From NCBI GenBank assembly GCA_004357505.1, contig SMWC01000036.1, forward strand, positions 1 through 11,120: a DNA stretch of 11,120 bases. Direction: 5' to 3'. Source of the DNA: Gammaproteobacteria bacterium. Its GTDB lineage: Bacteria; Pseudomonadota; Gammaproteobacteria; Steroidobacterales; Rariloculaceae. This document shows, one piece after another, positions 6,682-11,120 of this stretch (the first letter of the stretch is position 1; each line of letters begins with the position of its first letter). The translations under genes were made by a program, and so were the position numbers. The notes under the pieces are model-generated. The model was not told where the DNA came from, did no database searches, and saw nothing but the letters and a program-made list of their open reading frames with translations.

Positions 6682-7638
6682 ATGCATGAAGACAAGCTCG
6701 ATCTCTGGCAGCACTCTCATTCATTTGGTCAACATTTAGAGCGGCCGGGTGAGAAGCGTACGCTGATCGTCATCGCGCTGACGAGCGTGATGATGGCCGT
6801 AGAGATCAGCGCAGGACTTGCTTTCGGCTCCATGGCCCTCCTCGCCGATGGCCTGCATATGGCCTCGCACACGGCAGCACTAAGTATCAACGCGTTCGCC
6901 TATATCTACGCGCGCCGTCAAGCCCACAGCGAAAAATTCAGCTTCGGCACGGGCAAGGTCAACACGCTCGGTGGTTTCACAGGCGCGATACTGCTGGCGG
7001 GTTTCGCTCTATTCATGGGCTGGGAGAGCGTGGCTCGACTTCTGTCCCCACTACAGATCGCCTTCGATCAAGCCATCTTCGTCGCCTGCATGGGTCTGAT
7101 CGTCAACGGCGCTTCTGTCCTTATCCTCAGACACGGCCAGCATTCCGAGCCCGACCCGGATGCGGCAGCCGAATCGGGCGCGCGGGATCACGCCCATGAT
7201 CACGAGGACCACAACCTGCTCGCCGCCTACCTGCACGTTCTGGCCGATGCGCTGATCTCGCTACTGGCGATCTTTGCCTTGTTGAGCGTCAAGTACTTCG
7301 GGCTGCTTTGGGCTGATCCGGTTATCGGCATTTTCGGTGCCGTCCTCGTTGCACGTTGGTCGCTAGGTCTGCTTCACGCCACGGCGAAAATTCTGCTCGA
7401 CCACCAAGCGCCGGACGAACTCAGAGCGGCGGTGAGAGACCACATCGAGTCCCTGGATGACAACCGGGTGGTGGATCTGCACATCTGGTCTGTCGGACCG
7501 AATATCTACTCGGCAATCCTGGCGATCGTTACCCATCATCCGCGCCCCCCCGAACACTACAAGGCGCTGCTGCCGAAGGACCTGAATCTGGTCCACATCA
7601 CGATCGAAGTCCACACCATCAACGACGCCCTGCGATGA
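6682..7638 (+). CDS. dmeF: Cation diffusion facilitator, DmeF-type Co/Ni exporter
   Basis: A 318-residue inner-membrane CDF transporter. These proteins export divalent cations by proton antiport; the DmeF branch is linked to cobalt and nickel tolerance. Six membrane segments are visible at roughly 28-48, 52-75, 98-118, 130-150, 180-201 and 207-228, followed by a soluble domain (about 240-318) ending in the HITIEVH metal-fold strand. The transport site is read from TM2 as DGLHMASH, placing H59 and H63 as H-x3-H, and from TM5 as H185-x3-D189. FSFGTGK (87-93) after TM2 and the N-terminal HSHSF match the DmeF branch. The loop between TM4 and TM5 (about 150-178) has a modest His/Asp cluster. No metal-sensor gene (DmeR-like) is next to it. 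No strong Shine-Dalgarno precedes the ATG. A ModF-like gene follows after 35 nt. Confidence 0.9.
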   Translation: MHEDKLDLWQHSHSFGQHLERPGEKRTLIVIALTSVMMAVEISAGLAFGSMALLADGLHMASHTAALSINAFAYIYARRQAHSEKFSFGTGKVNTLGGFTGAILLAGFALFMGWESVARLLSPLQIAFDQAIFVACMGLIVNGASVLILRHGQHSEPDPDAAAESGARDHAHDHEDHNLLAAYLHVLADALISLLAIFALLSVKYFGLLWADPVIGIFGAVLVARWSLGLLHATAKILLDHQAPDELRAAVRDHIESLDDNRVVDLHIWSVGPNIYSAILAIVTHHPRPPEHYKALLPKDLNLVHITIEVHTINDALR

Positions 7639-7660
7639 CTTCTTAGACCGCCGCGATCGT

Positions 7661-7666
7661 TATAAT
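7661..7666 (+). promoter_or_regulatory. Perfect -10 box abutting the ModF-like start codon
   Basis: TATAAT lies only 7 nt before the ATG at 7674. A start site at the usual distance would fall on or next to the A of the ATG, giving a leaderless mRNA. No Shine-Dalgarno is present between this box and the ATG. No convincing -35 box is seen at 16-18 nt upstream (ACTTCT region), so chance occurrence remains possible. Confidence 0.35.
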
Positions 7667-7673
7667 TCCAGCG

Positions 7674-9164
7674 ATGAGCGATTCGACCCCGGGCACATCT
7701 GTACAACAAACTCACTCCGACGGACCCTTGGTTCGGCTGCACGGCGTGGATGTCACACTCGCCGGCAATTCTGTGCTGCACAACCTCAACTGGGAGCTGC
7801 ACGCTGGTGAACATTGGGCGATCGTCGGTGCAAACGGCAGCGGCAAAACCAGTTTCCTGCGGCTCGTTGCCGGGACGCTGTGGCCCGCTCCCAATAGCGG
7901 CACACGCCGGTATGACTTTGGCCGGGAACTGCAGATCGATGCCGTGCAGGCGCTCGGGAAAATCACGCTCATCGGTCATGAGTTGCAGGACCGCTACACG
8001 CGCCTGGGTTGGAATTTCGACGCCGTGGATGTCGTGCTCTCCGGACTGAAGAGAACTTCAATCCCGCGTCACGAACCCGCGCCACAGGATCGTATCCGGG
8101 CCCGTGGGATGCTGCGAAAACTCAAGCTGTTACATCTGGCAGAGCGGCCGTTTCTCGAACTCTCTCGCGGCGAGCAACGACGCATTCTGATCGCGCGCGG
8201 ACTGGCGTTCAAGCCGATCATTCTGATTCTCGATGAGCCTGTCGCAGGCCTCGACGCGAAATCCCGCCGGGCCTTAAATGAGATGATCGAGCAAATCAGC
8301 GCGGACATCACCGTACTGTGCTCCTACCATCAAGCCGCGAATCTGCCGCGTAACATGAACCGAATGCTGCGACTCGCTGACGGTCATGTCGTCGAGTCTG
8401 GCCCGATCTCCGCAACGAGCAACGCCTATGGCGACCACACGAATGCGGACTCCACCCGCCGCGAAAGTTCGCCGCCGGTTGCAGCGAGTTCGGAAATAAC
8501 CATCATCGATGTGCAACGCGCGGCCGTGTGGCTCGATAAACGCCGCGTGTTGGCGGATATCTCTTGGCGGTTGATGGACGGAGAGCATTGGCAATTAACC
8601 GGGCCGAACGGCGCCGGGAAGAGCACCTTTCTGCGTTTGCTGCATGGCCAGTTACGCCCGGCCAAAGGCGGCAGCATCGAGTTTCCCGGCATCGATGATC
8701 CTGACAACGTCTGGTCGCTGCGGCGGCAGGTCGCCTGGGTCTCTCCCGAACTCCAGGCGGGTTACTGGTACCCGTGTACGGTCTACCAGTGCGTCGCCTC
8801 GGGGTTCGAGTCCAGCATCGGGCAGACGCGACGCTTAAAGCGAGTGGAAGCCGAGCTGGTTGCGGAGCTACTCGAGCAGTTTGATCTGGCCGACCTCTCG
8901 AAGCGCAATGTAAAGGCGCTGTCTTACGGGCAATTCCGTCGCGTTCTGATCGCACGCGCCGTGGTCCATCGGCCGAAAGTGCTGCTGCTCGATGAACCCT
9001 GGGAAGGCCTCGACTCGGGTAATCTGGAACTTGTTACTCGCGAGCTTAACCAGATTATCGCGCGCGGTACGCAGTTAGTGTGCGCTTCTCATCTGCACCA
9101 ATATACCGAACAATTTAACCGCGAGCTTGTCTTCGAGCACGGCCGAATCGTCCGAGCCGGATGA
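7674..9164 (+). CDS. ModF-like protein with two ABC ATPase domains
   Basis: A 496-residue soluble protein with tandem ABC nucleotide-binding domains and no membrane segment. Domain 1: Walker A GANGSGKTS (52-60), signature LSRGE (163-167), Walker B LILDEP (184-189), D-loop GLD (192-194), switch His 219. Domain 2: Walker A GPNGAGKST (310-318), signature LSYGQ (416-420), Walker B VLLLDEP (436-442), D-loop GLD (445-447), switch His 473. All residues needed for ATP hydrolysis appear intact. A low-complexity linker (about 245-272) joins the halves. The GEHWQ lead-in to the second Walker A, the order and the length (E. coli ModF is 490) point to the ModF/PhrA type, whose function is poorly understood despite its link to molybdate genes in E. 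coli. No molybdate permease gene is visible here. It is probably cotranscribed with the exporter gene upstream and the SDR gene 22 nt downstream. Confidence 0.88.
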   Translation: MSDSTPGTSVQQTHSDGPLVRLHGVDVTLAGNSVLHNLNWELHAGEHWAIVGANGSGKTSFLRLVAGTLWPAPNSGTRRYDFGRELQIDAVQALGKITLIGHELQDRYTRLGWNFDAVDVVLSGLKRTSIPRHEPAPQDRIRARGMLRKLKLLHLAERPFLELSRGEQRRILIARGLAFKPIILILDEPVAGLDAKSRRALNEMIEQISADITVLCSYHQAANLPRNMNRMLRLADGHVVESGPISATSNAYGDHTNADSTRRESSPPVAASSEITIIDVQRAAVWLDKRRVLADISWRLMDGEHWQLTGPNGAGKSTFLRLLHGQLRPAKGGSIEFPGIDDPDNVWSLRRQVAWVSPELQAGYWYPCTVYQCVASGFESSIGQTRRLKRVEAELVAELLEQFDLADLSKRNVKALSYGQFRRVLIARAVVHRPKVLLLDEPWEGLDSGNLELVTRELNQIIARGTQLVCASHLHQYTEQFNRELVFEHGRIVRAG

Positions 9165-9172
9165 GCGACAAT

Positions 9173-9177
9173 AGGAG
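9173..9177 (+). promoter_or_regulatory. Ribosome-binding site of the SDR gene
   Basis: AGGAG ends 9 nt before the ATG at 9187. This is the clearest Shine-Dalgarno sequence in the window and fixes the SDR start. It lies in the 22-nt gap after the ModF-like gene, which supports translation from a shared transcript. Confidence 0.75.
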
Positions 9178-9186
9178 TTTTCGACG

Positions 9187-9948
9187 ATGGAGCTTAAGAG
9201 CAAGACGGTCCTCGTAACCGGCGCAGCACGGGGCCTCGGAGCCGCGATTGCCAAGGGCGTCGCTGCCCAGGGTGCCGATCTGGCGCTCGTAGATCTCGAT
9301 GAGACGAGTCTCGCTGACACACAACGGACCTGCGAGGAACTGGGTGTCACCGTGCGTAACTATGGTACCAACGTCGCGAATGAGGCGGAGGTCATCGCGC
9401 TATTCGACCAGGTAGTGCAAGACTTTGGCCGTCTTGACGGTCTAGTCAACAACGCCGGCATTCTCAGAGACGGTCTGCTCGTAAAGACTGAGGATGGCCA
9501 GATTACCGATAAGATGAGTCTGGAAGACTGGCAAGCCGTCATCGATGTTAATTTGACTGGTGTATTCCTGTGCGGACGCGAGGCAGCCGAGCACATGATT
9601 CGTCTCGGCGCAGCCGGTTGCATGATCAACTTGTCGAGCATTTCACGGGCTGGAAATTTCGGTCAGAGCAATTATTCCGCAGCCAAGGCCGGCGTCGCTG
9701 CACTGACGGTTGTGTGGTCCAAGGAACTCGCACGCCACGGAATCCGTGTGAACGCGATCGCGCCGGGTTTCGTGAATACGGAGATGGTCGCCAGTATGAG
9801 GCCGGAGATTCTCGAGAAGGCCGTCGCCAATATTCCGCTCGGCCGGCTGTGCGAACTTGAAGAGATCGCGCATACGGCACTGTACCTGTTCGAGAACGAC
9901 TACGTGGATGGCCGGATCATCGAGATCGACGGTGCCCTGCGGCTTTGA
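9187..9948 (+). CDS. SDR-family oxidoreductase (FabG-like)
   Basis: A 253-residue classical short-chain dehydrogenase/reductase. The cofactor loop is TGAARGLG (11-18), NNAG is at 88-91, and the catalytic set is N122, S150, Y163 and K167 (Y-x3-K in SNYSAAK). D36 at the end of the second strand favours NAD(H) over NADP(H), which points to a dehydrogenase rather than a biosynthetic 3-oxoacyl-ACP reductase; this is an inference from family rules. The motif usually read as D-V after the third strand is N62-V63 here. There is a short insertion around residues 100-113. Such enzymes oxidise or reduce an alcohol/ketone pair, for example 3-hydroxyacyl-CoA, but the substrate cannot be told. It is the last gene of the plus-strand cluster and is followed by a hairpin. 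Confidence 0.92.
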   Translation: MELKSKTVLVTGAARGLGAAIAKGVAAQGADLALVDLDETSLADTQRTCEELGVTVRNYGTNVANEAEVIALFDQVVQDFGRLDGLVNNAGILRDGLLVKTEDGQITDKMSLEDWQAVIDVNLTGVFLCGREAAEHMIRLGAAGCMINLSSISRAGNFGQSNYSAAKAGVAALTVVWSKELARHGIRVNAIAPGFVNTEMVASMRPEILEKAVANIPLGRLCELEEIAHTALYLFENDYVDGRIIEIDGALRL

Positions 9949-9962
9949 GTCCCGACGAGGCC

Positions 9963-9990
9963 GCCCGGCCGCGATGACTCGCGACCGGGC
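9963..9990 (+). terminator. Hairpin terminator candidate after the SDR gene
   Basis: GCCCGG (9963-9968) pairs with CCGGGC (9985-9990). After a C/A mismatch, CGCG (9970-9973) pairs with CGCG (9980-9983) around a 6-nt loop. It starts 15 nt after the SDR stop codon, and the following AACTTCTT is only weakly T-rich. It lies between the convergent SDR and ammonium transporter genes. Termination is more likely in the plus direction, because the minus-strand side has no T-run. Confidence 0.6.
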
Positions 9991-10009
9991 AACTTCTTAG
10001 CTTACGTCA

Positions 10010-11120
10010 CTAGGTTCCGCTCAAGTTGTAGCCTTGCTCATCATGGAGCACGAGATCGAGGCCTTCCTGTTCCTCTTCGTCGGAGACGCGCAAGCCGATG
10101 ACGGCGTCGATGACCTTTAGGATAATGAAACTCATCACCCCGCAGTAAATAATAGTCGCACCGATTCCGACGACCTGCTTGCCAACCTGGGACGCGATCG
10201 TCATTCCCTCTCCCAAGCCGACGCCGCCCAGGCCTGCGTGAACGAATACGCCCGTCAAGAGCGCGCCGATGATTCCACCGACACCGTGCACACCGAAGAC
10301 ATCCAGAGAGTCGTCATAACCGAGCCTGTACTTCACCTTGACGACCGCCAAGTAGCATCCGTACCCGGAAGCCGCGCCGATCGCCAGCGCGCCCATCGGC
10401 CCGACATAACCGGACGCCGGCGTAATCGCGACCAGGCCCGCGACCGCGCCCGAGACCAGGCCCAGAGCACTGGGCTTACCGTGGCCCAGCCATTCCGCGA
10501 ACATCCAAGTCAGTGCTGCGGCCGCTGCGGCAATCTGCGTGACCGCCATGGCCATGCCCGCCGTACCATCCGCGGCTAGCTGACTACCAGCGTTAAAGCC
10601 GAACCAACCGACCCACAACATCGCGGCCCCGACCATCGTCAGCACCACATTACTGGGCTTCATCGGCGACTGTGGAAATCCGCGCCGTTTTCCCATCACC
10701 AGGGCTGCCACGAGGCCGGCAATACCGGCGTTGATGTGAACCACCGTGCCGCCTGCGAAATCGAGCACGCCTAACTCGCCAAGCCAGCCGCCGCCCCAGA
10801 CCCAGTGGGCGATCGGCGCGTAAACCACGCTGACCCAGATCACCATAAACCACAGCAGCGCCGAGAACTTCATGCGCTCGGCGAATGCCCCAACGATCAG
10901 CGCCGGCGTGATGATGGCGAAGGTTAGTTGGAACATGGCGAACACGGATTCCGGGATTGTGCCGCTCAGCGCATCGACGGTCACCCCGGCCATGAAGGCC
11001 TTACCGAGACCGCCCACTACGCCCCCGACATCGTCACCGAAGGCCAGACTGTAGCCGTACAGTACCCAGATGATGGTCATCGTGCAGCAGATAGCGAAAC
11101 ACTGCATCATCACGGACAGG
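10010..11120 (-). CDS. amt: Ammonium transporter (Amt/AmtB), 5' end cut by the window edge
   Basis: About 369 residues of an Amt/MEP/Rh-family inner-membrane ammonium channel are visible. The frame continues to the window edge as L-S-V-M-M-Q-C-F, a normal internal Amt sequence, so the apparent start at 11113 is not real; about 60 N-terminal residues are missing. Counting from the codon at 11113, the twin pore histidines are H126 (in VVHINAG) and H276 (in VFGVHGVGG), and D118 precedes the first in DFAGGTVVHINAG. GAFAERM (75-81) is also typical. Many hydrophobic helices follow each other. The C-terminal tail has GLD...HDEQGY, the conserved region contacted by the PII protein GlnK. Amt genes are commonly paired with glnK; none is seen downstream, and the upstream side lies outside the window. 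The gene converges on the SDR gene, 61 nt away. Confidence 0.95.
   Translation of the reverse strand, partial: LSVMMQCFAICCTMTIIWVLYGYSLAFGDDVGGVVGGLGKAFMAGVTVDALSGTIPESVFAMFQLTFAIITPALIVGAFAERMKFSALLWFMVIWVSVVYAPIAHWVWGGGWLGELGVLDFAGGTVVHINAGIAGLVAALVMGKRRGFPQSPMKPSNVVLTMVGAAMLWVGWFGFNAGSQLAADGTAGMAMAVTQIAAAAAALTWMFAEWLGHGKPSALGLVSGAVAGLVAITPASGYVGPMGALAIGAASGYGCYLAVVKVKYRLGYDDSLDVFGVHGVGGIIGALLTGVFVHAGLGGVGLGEGMTIASQVGKQVVGIGATIIYCGVMSFIILKVIDAVIGLRVSDEEEQEGLDLVLHDEQGYNLSGT

Noticed and set aside
6527..6724. N-terminal extension of the dehydratase frame to an ATG at 6724
   Set aside because: It would add 66 residues unlike the family, overlap the divergent exporter gene, and run through the likely promoter region. 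The ATG at 6526 gives the normal family length.
11111..11113. Apparent GTG start of the ammonium transporter
   Set aside because: Codons further upstream to the window edge continue the conserved Amt sequence (L-S before V-M-M-Q-C-F), so this is an internal codon of a gene cut by the edge.
1..11120. CRISPR array, insertion sequence or phage remnant
   Set aside because: No regularly spaced repeats, transposase or integrase motifs, or terminal inverted repeats were seen on either strand.

Overview
The window looks like ordinary chromosomal DNA of a GC-rich Gram-negative bacterium, most likely a gammaproteobacterium or a close relative. This rests on the gene types (DksA/TraR-like protein, fused indolepyruvate:ferredoxin oxidoreductase family enzyme, DmeF-type metal exporter, Amt transporter) and on base composition. 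No species can be named from the sequence alone. There is no CRISPR array, transposase, phage gene, rRNA or recognisable tRNA.

Layout, left to right. Positions 2-838 (+) encode a protein with a MerR-type helix-turn-helix followed by TPR repeats. Positions 839-1592 contain no confident gene: one weak ORF, one tiny ORF, and a strong imperfect hairpin at 1486-1525 just upstream of a DksA/TraR-family zinc-finger gene (1593-1937, +). That gene converges on a very large minus-strand gene (1969-5433) for a fused 2-oxoacid (indolepyruvate-type):ferredoxin oxidoreductase. Upstream of it on the same strand lies a PLP-dependent threonine/serine dehydratase (5537-6526). The second region runs divergently from 6682 on the plus strand: a Co/Ni-type cation diffusion facilitator (DmeF), a soluble twin-ATPase ABC protein of the ModF type, and an SDR oxidoreductase. 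The two gaps are 35 and 22 nt, so these could be one transcript. A GC-rich hairpin at 9963-9990 probably ends it. The right edge carries the 3' part of an ammonium transporter gene (10010-11120, minus) whose 5' end lies outside the window.

Possible joint functions are inferred. The dehydratase makes 2-oxo acids from amino acids and the adjacent oxidoreductase belongs to a family that oxidatively decarboxylates 2-oxo acids to acyl-CoA, so the pair could form an amino-acid catabolic unit. The exporter is a metal-homeostasis gene. Its two downstream neighbours have no obvious metabolic link to it.

I see no convincing new multi-gene system. The items most worth a second look are the hairpin leader of the DksA-like gene, the dehydratase/oxidoreductase pairing, the HTH-TPR fusion, and a perfect -10 box placed so close to the ModF-like start codon that it predicts a leaderless mRNA.
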